This document shows, one piece after another, positions 23,092-34,993 of a stretch of DNA of 64,000 nt. Under the pieces are notes generated by a model. That model saw only the letters and a program-made list of their open reading frames with translations. It made no database searches and was not told the DNA's origin. Every line of letters starts with the position of its first letter. Position 1 is the first letter of the stretch. Position numbers and translations under genes: made by a program. Source of the stretch: Pyricularia pennisetigena (lineage: Eukaryota; Ascomycota; Sordariomycetes; Magnaporthales; Pyriculariaceae); NCBI RefSeq assembly GCF_004337985.1, contig NC_043740.1:1779200-1843199 (forward strand), given 5' to 3'.

Positions 23092-24813
23092 TCAGCCACC
23101 CAGCTTGGAGTAATGGAAGTGCTCCTGGTGGTTGGCAGCCTTGTTTGTCTTCCACTCCATCCTTCCACGGTGATGACCTTCGGCCTTCCGACCGCGTTGC
23201 TCCGACCTTTGCACCTCCTTGATCTTAACTTTCGACACGCCGGCAAGTGCTTGACCGCCAGTCGCTCGGGTGATGAGGGCGCGGTAGTTGGAGCCGTTGC
23301 GACGAGCGAGCCGGTTGAGGCCATCAACATCCATATCCTCTGGGCTACCAGCGCGACCCTGCTCGAGGGCGAGACGTTCGGCCCGCTCCTCTTCCGTGAC
23401 AGGCCTGTCGCGCAGATTCTGCCGGTAGTAGCGGTTATGGGCACGGTGCCCAACATGTTTACCGTTGGGGAGATGCAGTTCGTACTCGTCGTAGAATGCG
23501 GCATGGGTGTGCTTGTGCGCATGCGAATGCCAACCATCTTTTTGATGGTGCCCACGCGGGTCGTTTGTACTATGATGCGGGTGGCGTTCGAGTCTCTCAT
23601 ACTGGTGGTAGTGCTTCTCGGCAGGCACAGCGGTCAGGTTCTCCGAGTCCAGAGAGGAGGCTGAACTGTCTGTCTCCCATCCATCTCCGTCCTCCATAAC
23701 TTCATCGCCATCTTCGCCCTTGATCGTCGTGATTCGCTTGGCACCAAGTTTGGCCCCACCTGAGCGAGGAACATCCTCATCGTCCTCGGTATCGGATCCC
23801 TCGCCGTCGGAATATGTGCTCCTGAAATCATAGAACTCGCCAATTTCCAGCTGTTCCTCCTCTGTGGAATAAGGGATCTTGCAGTGACTTGTATCGCGCA
23901 TGTGAGTCTGAACAGCGAAGACATTTGCTTTGACTTTGCCGCAGTATAGGCACTCGTTGAGCTCCCGCACACGATACTCCAAGGCCTCTATAAGCCCATC
24001 AAGGTTGACAAGATAGTCCTTCTCGGGTATAAACATGCCGTGTATGCGCTCCATGTGGGTAGCGTTGAGGCGACTGGTGGGAGATTCGTAGTTACAGAAC
24101 AGGCAGGCTTTGATGTTATTGGGTGGCGCAGCCTCGGGCTTGGTCGACTCGACAGGAGTTGCGGTTCCAGAACCCTCATCCGCCTTTTCAGATAATGTGT
24201 GTTCTGCCTTGGAAAGGTGAGGGTTTGACGGTCGCTTTAGTGGCGAGGTACGCTCCTCATTGCCGTTGATTTTGGTTGTTTTGAGGCCCTCGACCATCTG
24301 ACTAAACTCCTCTTCAGCGTCAGAGTCCAGATCAACCTTGCTCTTGTTGTTGTTATCTGGAATTGGCTCTCCAAGGGAGAAGGTAGAGCTGATGACAGAG
24401 CTCGCTTCGTCGAATGCACGACCGTCCTTGGAGCCACGTGCCGTCTCGCGTGCCTTGTGTTTCTGGCTGCCGATGTGGTTCTGAAACGAGTTCTCGCTGT
24501 AATACGTTTTTTGACAGACTTCGCAGGCCCGCTCGAAACCGACTTTGTCTGCCTGTGCCGTAGTGGCCGCGCGCGCCTGGAGAACCTTTTCGTTGAAGAT
24601 CTCTGAGGAAATCGGGGGGAGAGATGCGACACGACGCTTCAGGTTGTACCGGTGCCAATCACCCTTCATGTGGTTCTTCTGAAGGTCAATATTCCTGAAA
24701 GCAACGTGGCACGTGTTGCAGGTATAGGGGTGGCTCGCAGGAGCACCCGAGGCGCTGACGCCCGAAGCATCCCCAGGATCGGGACCGCCGCGACCGGCTG
24801 CTATCGTCGCCAT
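23092..24813 (-). CDS. REI1: Rei1/ZNF622-type pre-60S maturation factor
   Basis: Intronless gene for 573 aa, ATG at 24811-24813. The family acts in the cytoplasm on late pre-60S ribosomal particles, aiding release and recycling of the export factor Arx1. Four C2H2-like fingers are visible: CNTCHVAFRNIDLQKNHMKG (about 33-52), CEVCQKTYYSENSFQNHIGS (about 97-116), CLFCNYESPTSRLNATHMER and CLYCGKVKANVFAVQTHMRD. Between the finger pairs is LVNLDGLIEALEYRV, shared with Rei1 and Reh1. Acidic stretches and a His-rich segment lie toward the C terminus, which has the basic RALITRATGG region and ends YSKLGG. Reh1 is a yeast paralogue, so the exact orthology (Rei1 or Reh1) is not settled, but filamentous fungi usually have one gene. 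Confidence 0.95.
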   Translation of the reverse strand: MATIAAGRGGPDPGDASGVSASGAPASHPYTCNTCHVAFRNIDLQKNHMKGDWHRYNLKRRVASLPPISSEIFNEKVLQARAATTAQADKVGFERACEVCQKTYYSENSFQNHIGSQKHKARETARGSKDGRAFDEASSVISSTFSLGEPIPDNNNKSKVDLDSDAEEEFSQMVEGLKTTKINGNEERTSPLKRPSNPHLSKAEHTLSEKADEGSGTATPVESTKPEAAPPNNIKACLFCNYESPTSRLNATHMERIHGMFIPEKDYLVNLDGLIEALEYRVRELNECLYCGKVKANVFAVQTHMRDTSHCKIPYSTEEEQLEIGEFYDFRSTYSDGEGSDTEDDEDVPRSGGAKLGAKRITTIKGEDGDEVMEDGDGWETDSSASSLDSENLTAVPAEKHYHQYERLERHPHHSTNDPRGHHQKDGWHSHAHKHTHAAFYDEYELHLPNGKHVGHRAHNRYYRQNLRDRPVTEEERAERLALEQGRAGSPEDMDVDGLNRLARRNGSNYRALITRATGGQALAGVSKVKIKEVQRSEQRGRKAEGHHRGRMEWKTNKAANHQEHFHYSKLGG

Positions 24814-26687
24814 GATGAGGGGTACTCTCGAGTTGTTGCGTCTATAGTGAATATGTAAAGTTTCGCAACTGCTCTGAAGAAGGAGATCGTGTTAAAAGAA
24901 GCAGACGAGAGACAAAAGGGACCTTCAGCAGGTACCTAGCGTTGCGTTGGTGAAGAAAATAAAAGTCGTCAATGAGAAGAGGGGGGTTCCAAGTGAGGGG
25001 ACTTCGAGTCACAAATTCGGTAGGGGCGGAAGGCGAATTGTGGGGGCTATTTTTTTCTTGTCAGGGTATTTCTGAATTTGGTAGGTATGGAAATTTCCTA
25101 TTTGTGACGGGGAATGCAAAAATCACAAATTTACCAAACCCGGAATCTTATCGAGACTGAAGACTGAAGGATAAGTCAAGCGAATAGACAGAGTTGGAAT
25201 TTATAATAATTGAAGTACGCTATGCAGAGTTCCCAAAGAATCCAACCGCTCAACAGCCACCAAAGTAAGTGGTCGCAAAGTCCGGATCGTACACCAAAGG
25301 GCTCGATCCTGGTGGGGTTAAACTTTGTATACTGTACAGACGACAAAGGGTCTACGTCACAACAATGTTTTATCCGGCTGATAAATACGCCTTCTTTTTC
25401 GCCCCTGGACAAATGCCTGAATTTTGATTTACAAGCTACAGTATAACACAATGTGCTTACGGTATGGTTTACCAGCTTATTTGAAGAATCAATTCCCGTT
25501 TCTTTGTCAATCAGCCTGCTTCAGTATATCAGCAAATCTTTGAAAGTAATCAGCGACGGCCAGCACCACGTACCGAAGACGAGCTAGGTAAACTCAAAGC
25601 TGCCCTTAAATAGCGGTTCAATCGCAACTGGATCACGGCTTCATCAATTGTGTGGCGAGTTTGGCGCTGAAAAGATTTTGATCGTAGGTACTTAAGATAT
25701 GGGAATGAGTATGATGGGGTGAGTTAACTGGCTGAGAGGTGCTTGCGGTCTGTCCGGGCTTTGCGCGTGAAATCTAACACAACTTTACAAATTAAATACC
25801 ACCTGCTAGTTAATGTCCAGCTAAGTACCGAGAGGAAGCGCTCTTAGTCCGCATAGGTGACTAAGATAATATGCAGTTTCGTCCGCCTGATACCAACAGG
25901 CCCCGTCCATCGATTAGAAGCAAGGCATGGTTTGTCTAAGCGCCGCCAAGAACGACTTGCATCTGGTGCGAGACTTAGACAGTAGTGATCTAATTTTTCT
26001 CTCTTCTCATACCTTTCCTCTCTCGAAATAACGAATTTGCTACCTTGATAATAAATTTCAATATCAAGCAGCATAGTAGAAAATTGTCGTTTGCACAAAA
26101 TATGTACATTGACTGTTGGTTGCAGGTAGACACTGCAAACCGTTGCATGCTGAAACTAGAACTAGCCGCCAGTGGCACTGTACGTAACCGGCCCCGGTAA
26201 GAACAGCGTTCCACCCAATCCACAACGTGCCTGCCTGCTGCCATCGTGTCGTGCGCGGCTGAATCCGTCTGTTGATTCACATCAGCCATCGCCACCAACA
26301 AAAAACCTTGCCTTAACAACCTACCTAACCTATCCTTACCTTGCTTACCTACACTCCTTTACTATAGGTACCTTACCTTACCTCTAACAACATCGCCTCT
26401 TCCACCCTGTAACAACCGTCCAGATCGTAAACCGAAGCAATTTGCGCCAATCCACAATACAATCAACAAAGCCGAGATTGCCATTACATCGCGCAGCGCC
26501 GTCCGCAAACGGCCTCGAAAGTATCCGCCTCCCAACCATCGCAGACGTATCGATTTTTTTTTGCGATCACGGCTTTTGATGCGGCACAACATATTCGATA
26601 CTTCCGATAGGCCCTCGCCTGGTAGATAGCATCCCCAGGCGCTGAGGGATTGCTCCGACTCTACAAGCCGACCGAGATCCCATCGTC
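24814..26687. promoter_or_regulatory. divergent promoter region of REI1 and the HECT ligase
   Basis: About 1.9 kb between divergent start codons. 26320-26400 is pyrimidine-rich, with repeated CCTACC/CTTACC strings, and probably lies in the HECT-gene promoter or 5' leader. No gene supported. Confidence 0.45.
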
Positions 26688-29600
26688 ATGACCAGAGACA
26701 CCCACCGCCGACCGTCCGACGCCCAAGATCCCATTGAAGCCGAGATATTTGCCGGGCTCTGGGAGCATGCCGCCTTTCCGCGGCTACCTCGTGATGCTCC
26801 GTCCGTTCTGGAAGATCTGGTAGAGGATGTTGAGAATCCCAAAAGGGTTTACACAATCCACCGCGCCAGCCGCCGTCACAATTTCCAGATCCTTGTCCAA
26901 AAGTACGTCTGTCTGCGTTTTGACCGTACCCCGATCACTGTGTGCTAATGCCTGCGTCCGCACCTCTTGAAGATTCATAGTACAGCTGCGCGATGGATGT
27001 GGCTCAAGTACCTGTAATACTCCGACATGCTTCAGCTGCCGCAGGAGGACAGTTGGCCGAGCACCCCTTAGGCGCTACAACACGACGAGCGCGAGGACCA
27101 TAGCCGTCTTTCTGGCAAGCCAGGACAACCCCGAGGCCGCCCTGTGCCCGACTCTTCGTTCGCCCAAGGCCCCTCCAGCTGCTCTGAATTCTTTGATCTT
27201 CACAAAGGTCTCGAATCAACACAGTCGCTCTGCCCCATCAAAGTTGCCCGCAAGCTCAGGTTCTGCTCCCACGGCTCAGTCAACAAGGCATCAGAGGAGG
27301 TCTAGCTCAGTACGAGAAAAGGCATCAGACAACGATGCGAGTAGCAACTCAACGCACACCGGGGTCCAGGCTTCAACGCAGGTTACGATGACCGAGAAGC
27401 ATGTCAGTAAAGATTACAGATCCTTCGCGGCTAACATGTTTGGTACTGTTGCTTTCAAGATGTTGGAATGGCTTACCCCGGCAAGTCTGGACGAGCTATC
27501 TAGGAAAGCAAAGGACTATGAAGGGAGGCATGCGATAGAAGCCTCGGCTGAGAGCAATGCGCCGGTGGCACAATCTAAGGGCTCAGGTGCACTAGCAGAC
27601 AAGGTTACAGAAAGAGTAGAACCTGTGTCGGGAAATTCGTCTGGGATCCACGAGGATCATGAAACAGAAAACCTGGAAACGGGTCTGGTTTCTGCCCCAG
27701 GATCAGTCTCGTCATCCGCATCTTCATCATCTAATGGATCATCCCACACCTCCAACACTTCATCGCCAAATCCCGTCGACGAGCAATGTTCCCCCGAGCA
27801 GCAACAGGTGCGCGGGGCGAACGGGGATGCGCCTAGGCCTGAGAGGGCGGTCACCAGTGGTCACTCTGTGCCTTCGCGGCCTTCCGGTCAGCGCCAAAAC
27901 TCGAACGCTAGAGTTCGCACTCCTTCCACGAAGCCGAAGCGCAATCTCTCGATCGATACTTTCCCTTCGGAGCAGGCTGGAGCGGACGAGCTGTTCCCGA
28001 CGACTTTGATTTCTCCTCTTCTGAATGGTATTTCTCAGGACAAGGGGTCTAGGCCGAACCTCAAACCTGGCAACGCAACTATACCACGACCTATCTCTCA
28101 GCTGTCTAATACCGGGATTTTTGGAGGCGTGCCTTTGGAAACGATGCCGCCACCAAAAACCAACACGGCTGAGCATAGACCAAAGTTAGGCTACAGGAAT
28201 CCCAGTGACACTAATGACAGGAAACGCGAGGGGACCGATCACACAGCGCGCTCTCCTGGGGCACTGTCAAGCTCAGAAAGATCGTGCCGAGAAGTTTCGC
28301 CCTGCGACATTGACGATGGCTCTGAGCGTGCCTACCGCCGATTTTTGCCCCAATCTCTATCTCGGCTTAACCCCGAGATCATCGATATGTTTTGCGATAT
28401 ACTGCAGGATGACAGCACTGCCGAATCGCACCTTTTTGAACCTCGTTACGTGTATCGTCATGACTCGGTCCGAGAAGGCATCTCGCACAAAGGCAAACTC
28501 ATGCAGAGGAAACAGCCTGCTCCTGGGCCGTATCCTTCAGACATGCTACTGCGATGGATGATGTTCATTGAACAAAGCTTCTTCTACGTACTGAGCGATC
28601 CTCGGCGTCTAATCAGGTCTTTTACCAAGAAGGGGCAGTTATTCGATTCCCAAACTATGTGGTATTGCATGTTGAGGATGAGCCGGGTCGCCCCAACAGT
28701 CGTAATACATAGTCTTTGGATGGCTGCCGAGGCGCTCTTTGTACCCCCCAAGTCTGTCCAGTCGCTGCGCTCACCAGCGGCCAGACTCTTTCCCAAGCAG
28801 GAGAGTTCGCTCACTGATGCTGAGGCGGGGATGCTGCTATCTATTTGCATGCACCTCTTGATCGCGGTGGCTCCCTTGACACTCTCAAAGGAAGAACTTC
28901 AAGATATGTCTCGCATCCGAGCGCATGGCCTGATCTTGGCGAGGACGGGAGCGGTTTCTCGACCGTCCACTCAGTTGTGTTTAGCATATAACGACGCTTT
29001 CGCAAACGACCTTGCCATACGGCTAGCTAGACGACTCTTCGCGGCTATTCCTACTCGCAATTCCTTCAAAGATATGGCTGCGATGGACACTGGTTCTACT
29101 TTAAACGGCGAGTCGTCGGACCTGCCCGACGTTCTTGAGCCTCTTTTCCAGCAACTGGACTTTCTGAATGCCGACACCATGTACATGCTGCATTTCAGCA
29201 TCCCGAGTCGAGCCGTACACGAGATCAGGGCCCCTACTCTACTCCTTGACTGGGCCAGGAACGTCATGCTTCATGAGTGGGATGGGCAGCCAATAGTTCC
29301 CGGGGATGGGCCTTTTGGCGGCGCCCTGGCTCTTCTCAAGGCCATGCGTGAGTATTTGAACTTTATGCACATGTATACATCACTGATAACTCTTGCTGAC
29401 TTTGCCTAACGAAAACAGATGAAAAGAGACGCCTACTCGTCCTGGCTGACGGTCAGTTTCGTGCCGACTATTTTGCTGATCGGCTTGACGAAGTAGACGT
29501 TCCTGTCTCCTGGCTATCCTTCACCTCGACTAGACAGAAGCGCCACCTCCTGGACTTCCCGTTTATGTTCAGCTCATCGAAACTGGTGTCGTATTTCAGA

Positions 29601-30941
29601 TCTATCAACTTCTCGCGCATGAGTCGGTCGTTCGAGGAATCGAACTCACTGCACGACAGAATAAGCGCTATAGTTACACCTCGAGGCAATCTTATCATCA
29701 ATCCCCACCATAAGAACGTGCTCCAAGATATGTTGAAGGCCGCTTCGTCTAAATACCTGGTCCTCAGCATAAGCAGAGAACGTGTGTTGGAGGATACTTT
29801 TGATCAGCTATGGCGAAGGGAAGAGCGCGAGCTGCTACGGCCATTGAAAGTCAGGCTCGGCGAGGGCAATGGGGAGGAGGGTTTCGACTCTGGTGGCGTG
29901 CAGCAAGAATTCTTCCGCATGGTCATGGCCGAAGCGCTCAACCCCGACTACGGGCTCTTTACGGTTGACGAAAGGACCAAGATGACCTGGTTCCACCCAG
30001 GGTCTCCAGAGCCGGACTGGAAATTTGAGCTAATTGGCCTGCTATTTTCTTTAGCCGTGTACAACGGCCTCACACTTCCGGTTACATTCCCCGAGGCCCT
30101 CTACTGCAAACTGCTGGGCGAACCAGTCACGGACCTGCACCACATTTCGGACGGTTGGCCGGAGCTGGCCAGTGGTCTCACCACACTTCTCGATTGGGAC
30201 GAAAGTGCAGGCTCAGTGGAGGACGTCTTCTCGTTGACCTACGAGTTCTCTGTGTCCATGTTCGGGCAGCCCGTATCTCGCGAGATGCAGAGCGATCAAG
30301 ACGCACAATGGCCGTGCTTCCCGAGTAAGTATGCCTTTGGCGGCACCGCGTTATCGTCCTCGTGGTCCTCAGGTACGGCACCAGCGCCACCACTGCATGA
30401 AGGTAACCCTTCGGACGCGCCAGCGGTGACGCGTGACAATCGCAACGCATATGTGGCCGACTACATTCGATATTTGACAGACGTCAGCGTGCGCCCCCAA
30501 TTCGAGGCTTTTGCACGGGGTTTCCGGACCTGTCTGGGCACCAAACCTCTCACATTACTTTCACCGCGCCTCCTCCGGTCCATAGTTGAAGGCGTACAGG
30601 ACATCGATGTGGCTGAGTTGCGGCGTCATGCCAGGTACGTCGGGTGGGATGCTTCACACCGGACCGTGAGAGATTTCTGGTCAGTCGTGCGCAAATTCGA
30701 CGACGGCATGCGGCGCAAGCTGCTTGAGTTCGTCACGGCCTCGGACCGGGTCCCCGTTGGCGGGCTTAAGAACCTGCAATTTGTGATCCAGCGCAACGGC
30801 GAGGAGGATGAGGGCGGTCATCTGCCAACCGCGTACACTTGCTATGGAATTCTACTATTGCCGCAATATCGTGATAAGGAGGTCTTACGGGAGAGACTTT
30901 GCATGGCGCTCGGGAATGCCCAGGGATTTGGGTTTGCTTGA
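26688..30941 (+). CDS. HUL4: HECT E3 ubiquitin ligase, Hul4/UBE3A-like, with AZUL module
   Basis: Ubiquitin ligase that takes ubiquitin from an E2 onto its own Cys before passing it to substrates. Exons 26688-26902, 26973-29347 and 29419-30941 code 1370 aa. Residues about 60-130 form an AZUL-like zinc module (the N-terminal domain of UBE3A): QLRDGCGSSTC, TPTCFSCRRR, then RYNTTSARTIAVFLASQ. The intron 1 acceptor at 26971-26972 is required to give LVQKFIVQLRDGCG and has a TGCTAAT branch site. A long Ser-rich, probably disordered region (about 150-480) follows, then a conserved helical region. The HECT domain covers about 985-1370, with catalytic Cys1338 in LPTAYTCYGILLLPQY. Yeast Hul4 acts with the nuclear exosome and TRAMP pathway; whether this protein does is inference. 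Confidence 0.95.
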
Positions 30942-31812
30942 TGTATCTCATACATGTTCGTACTCTTATCCTCTTTTTGTCTTTTTTTTTACTTTTTACT
31001 TTATATTCTGATCGGTTTTGGTTGGGACGAATATCTTTGACAGCGACTTCTCTTTCTTTCCTTTGCCAGGTGGAGCGAGGACCCTTTCCTGAGTTCTCCT
31101 CATAACCTCATTTCGGACAGAGTTTTGTTTTGGTTGATGATCATCGGGTGCGATAGCGTTTTATAGAAAGCACGCTCTCTCTATTTGGTTGACAGGAACA
31201 GAATGTCTCCGTAACATGTTTCATTCAGATGCATTATGTCTTTTTTTTTTCCAATATCGATCCTATTTGTCTGTCTCGTCGAGTTGAACAAACAAAGTCT
31301 GAAGTTCCACCTGCGATCATGTTACTATCAAGGAGGCAATGCTAGAATCATACGATACAAATCGGTCTTGGATCTTTAAAGGGGGAATTCAGAGGCATAT
31401 GCGTTTTTTTTGTGTATATGACTTCAAGAATCAATAAATATCTTAGACCAGTCCGTATTCCAGTCCTCGCTTAGATGTCGGGCAACCGTGCTCAAGTAAC
31501 TATGGCTCAACAAGATGTGCTGTGAATCTCAGACATTATCATCGATACGTATGTGCAAGTAACATCATGAAGGAGTAACTCGGCGTGCTCAAGAAATATT
31601 TAGTGAGAAAAAAAGGAGAAAAAAGTAAATATCAAGAAACAAAAACAAAAAGAAATGACCCTCAAACTCCAGAAATGTCATGAAGAAATCAGATGGAAGT
31701 GAACCATGAGTAAGGGAGAAACCCAAAAGAAACTCGCTACAATAGGATAAATTGGCCAGATCCTGATATACCGCGGTTCCTGCTTGCCGCAGTAATGAGA
31801 AAGCTTATGTCC
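30942..31812. other. convergent 3' region of HUL4 and YSC84
   Basis: About 870 bp between converging genes, AT-rich with short T and A runs. No feature recognised beyond presumed 3' untranslated sequence. Confidence 0.5.
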
Positions 31813-33360
31813 TCAAGATTGCATCTTGACATAGTTGCTTGGGAAAGTACCATGCCTGGTACCTATCATGCCGGTCCTGTTAGATGGGAAAGTGAACAAA
31901 AGCATTAGCGTGACCTTTTTTTTTCTTTTCTTTTCTTTCCATGCCGCGGAATATTGGGCGGAAAACCTACCACCAGTCGTTATCACTGTCTGTTTTCTTG
32001 ACCACTGTGATGATCTCTCCCTTCTTGAAACCAAGGTCTCCTGGCTGATCGGCTTCGAAAGTAAAGAGGGCTACAGCCTGGTTTTTCTGGACCATTGCCG
32101 GTTTGCTGGCAAAATTGGGCTTTGGAGCAACCGGGGGTTTTGGGCCACGAGGCCCAGCAGCACCAGCAGCAGTAGAGGCACCGTATGTTGACGTAGTCCT
32201 CGTATCGTTGATGGTGTTCGACCTTGACACTCCGGCTGCGCCGAACCGGGAAGGTGACTCGTATGTATCGTTGTTGTTATGAGTATCGTGCTGCCAGGTC
32301 GCGGACCGCTTCGGCGCGCCAAACTCGCTGGCCCCTGATTTCGCACCTCTAGATGATGCTGCTTCCCCGTATGCGCTTCCTCTCCGACTCTCCCAGACAA
32401 CGTTGTCGCGATTGCTGTCGTACTGTGGGGTATCGTTGTACATGCCGTCGTTGAAGGAGCCGCTGCGACCGACGCCACTGAAGGCGCGCGAGGTAAGGAT
32501 GTTGATGAGCGGAGCGGCGGCTGGGGGAGCCCGCTCGCTACCGGTCAGTAGTTCCCGCGCCGTGACGGGACGGCCGTACATCTTGGTGTTTGCGTCCTTG
32601 CGCTCGACGATAGCGGAGCCCTCGAGCGAAACGCCGGCGAACAGACCCTTTGTTTTGGAGTAGCTGAAGATGCCCGCGACGCTGTGCAGACTGGCAGCAC
32701 CGGCGGCCTCGGCATTGCGGCCGACAGGCCCGGCGGCGATGGAGACGTTGCCGCCGAGGGTCAGGCTACCGCTCTGGCTGAAGGTCTTGACGGCAGCGGC
32801 ATCGTTTAGGATGAAAACGAAGTCGGTCAGCTCGAAGCCAATCTGGCCGCCCACGCCGGCGCCACCCGTGGCGATGGCGCTGGGTGCGCTCCATGAGCCA
32901 TCCGGGAGGCGGGCGATCACCAGGCCGCTGCCGAATCGGGCGCTGCCCACGAAGCCGGCCTTGATGACGGTGAGGATGGCGAGCCCCTTTTGTTGTGTCA
33001 AAGATGGTGCAAGAGTTAGTGATGTCTGTTACCGACGCGGCTGAAATAAGAACTTGCCTTAGCCTCTGCCAAAATGTGTGGCGGTATGACCTTGTCGGGA
33101 CCATATGCTTGGCGCGGGTCGATAAAAGACGCCAAAATCTTGCCACATTTCTTGCACTCCGCTAAAGATTGATTCAAGGAAAATCAGAAACGGTTTGACT
33201 CCGACGTTATTCTGATTTTTGTTAAAAGGAGGGCAAAAAGTCGACGAAATGTTGGTGGCGAGCATGTTTGCCGGAAGGCCGGCATTCTCGGAATTGCAGG
33301 CAACAAAAGGCCAAATGACTTACACGCCATAGACGACGGGAGAGGGTTGTTAATGCCCAT
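31813..33360 (-). CDS. YSC84: SYLF-SH3 actin-patch protein Ysc84/Lsb4
   Basis: Protein of cortical actin patches. In yeast the family binds and bundles actin, binds Las17/WASP, and acts in endocytosis through an N-terminal SYLF (DUF500) lipid- and actin-binding domain and a C-terminal SH3 domain. Exons 33324-33360, 33058-33161, 31971-32986 and 31813-31876 code 406 aa. It starts MGINNPLPSSMASECKK, with SYLF over about residues 1-220 (AKGLAILTVIKAGF, RFGSGLVIARLPDGSWSAPS, GGQIGFELTDFVFILN). A Ser/Gly-rich linker leads to the SH3 at about 350-406 (ALFTFEADQPGDLGFKKGE, DNDWWTG, GTFPSNYVKM). Intron 2 (32987-33057) has a GC-AG boundary, GCAAGT...AAAAG, with branch site CACTAAC. Confidence 0.96.
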
Positions 33361-34498
33361 CGTGAAGAACAAATCGTTTCGGACTAGAGATAAACCAATG
33401 AAACCTAGTGCTCTCTCAATACGGACCCGGTGGCCAGCCCAGTCGGTTAGATTCTTCAGCAACTCTGCCTACGTCTGGTGCCGGATTGTGTGAGGGGAAA
33501 GACACGATTAAATCAAAACACAGGTGACCGTCACTTCTTTTGACAGCTAGCTAAGCTAAGTTGGTGGGGTTGTGATCCTCAATGAGTCTGGGCAAACATC
33601 AGCGCCCAGCCTCAGAAATTCCGTCTTCATGAATGGAATGTGGAACCTTCGGAACCTATCTAAGGGTGCTTGAAATCGGGTGGGTGTTGGAATGGGAAAG
33701 GAGAGATCATCACGAGACACGAGACGCGCTTCAGATGTATTTATCTTGCAGGAGGTTTGGAAAAAAAAATCTATATGTACTTAATGTTTTCGAACGCCTT
33801 GTTTGGCGCGCTAAAGTGCTTCAAAGTAGGAAGCGACGGGGGCTCAACAACCGTTTCTGTGCAGTAGTACGTCACCACATTATGCATACATCTAGATGAC
33901 TGAGTGACCCCGCCTACCTACATCGGTAGGTACCTGCCTTATATAAAGTACCTGCCTAACCTTAGCTAAAGTTTTTTCTTTTTTTTTTTTTCACCTAGGT
34001 TACATATGCGGCAATGAACAGTTCCTTCCTTTTCGATTGACGCGACTTTTCCGTTGTGGGTAATCGAGGAAGCAGCGTACGTGCACGGAAAGTATTAGAC
34101 TCGCATCCTGAACTGAATCCTGACTTCATTAGCAGGAAGGATAACTTGATGGACCCTTGGTGTGGTATCCACCACATTCTACCATTATTTGGTTCTTGCG
34201 CCGATTATCTTGTTTTACTTGTGTGCAGCCTGGGCAGCTGGTATTAAGCGCGTCAGCACTTCATTTCATTTCATGCTTTCGTCCGATTGCATCCCATCTC
34301 GTTTCCAGAAGGAAAGTTTTCAGCCGAAAGATGCAACTGCTCGAAAACCCAGCTATCGCAAAGCTCGGAATTTTTTCTGGTCATGGCAAGCATGGTCGCC
34401 AACGGGCGGGCATGTTCATTTCCTGCACATATGCTTTTTTGTGTTTTCTTCCAAGATTCTGCGCATCGAGTCGAGTAAAACCAGAAAAAGCAGAAGCA

Positions 34499-34637
34499 NN
34501 NNNNNNNNNNNNNNNNNNNNNNNNNNNNNNNNNNNNNNNNNNNNNNNNNNNNNNNNNNNNNNNNNNNNNNNNNNNNNNNNNNNNNNNNNNNNNNNNNNNN
34601 NNNNNNNNNNNNNNNNNNNNNNNNNNNNNNNNNNNNN
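34499..34637. other. assembly gap, 139 N
   Basis: Run of N. What lies here cannot be assessed. Confidence 1.
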
Positions 34638-34714
34638 CCCCCATCCCACACAGTACACACCTAGGTGTTATTGTACATGGAAAGCTCCCCCACTCATGCG
34701 ATTCACCTTAACTT

Positions 34715-34747
34715 TGTGCCGAAACTCTTATACAGAGTTTCGGCACA
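34715..34747. repeat. 14-bp perfect inverted repeat with 5-nt loop
   Basis: TGTGCCGAAACTCT (34715-34728), loop TATAC, then its exact reverse complement (34734-34747). About 430 bp upstream of the likely GH32 start codon. Confidence 0.9.
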
Positions 34748-34960
34748 TCTAACATCTCTTGTTACGGCAGGTCACCAAGAAGGCTGTCTTTTAAGCTCAA
34801 GTAAGGCTTGACTTCATTCAATCGACAATCAAGCAACTGAAGCAGAGTTGGAATCGCCCTTGTGGTTCGTCGCGGTCAGTGATTTCTACCTGGTGCCATT
34901 CGTCCGAAAGCCATATAGATAATCATACTACCTTCTCTACTTGCTTTACCTATTAAACTA

Positions 34961-34993
34961 CACTAGTCTAGTGCCCAAGCTAGCTAGCTTGGG
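34961..34993. repeat. two adjacent palindromes upstream of GH32
   Basis: CACTAG-T-CTAGTG (34961-34973) is directly followed by the perfect 20-bp palindrome CCCAAGCTAGCTAGCTTGGG (34974-34993), 180 bp upstream of the likely GH32 start. A dimeric-regulator site is possible but unproven. Confidence 0.85.

Noticed and set aside
23113..23664. 183-codon plus-strand open frame opposite REI1
   Set aside because: Shadow of a well-conserved gene, with no family resemblance.
34043..34190. tRNA-like or gene-like segment in the GH32 upstream region
   Set aside because: No acceptor stem or A/B boxes at proper spacing; the short open frames on both strands have no family resemblance.
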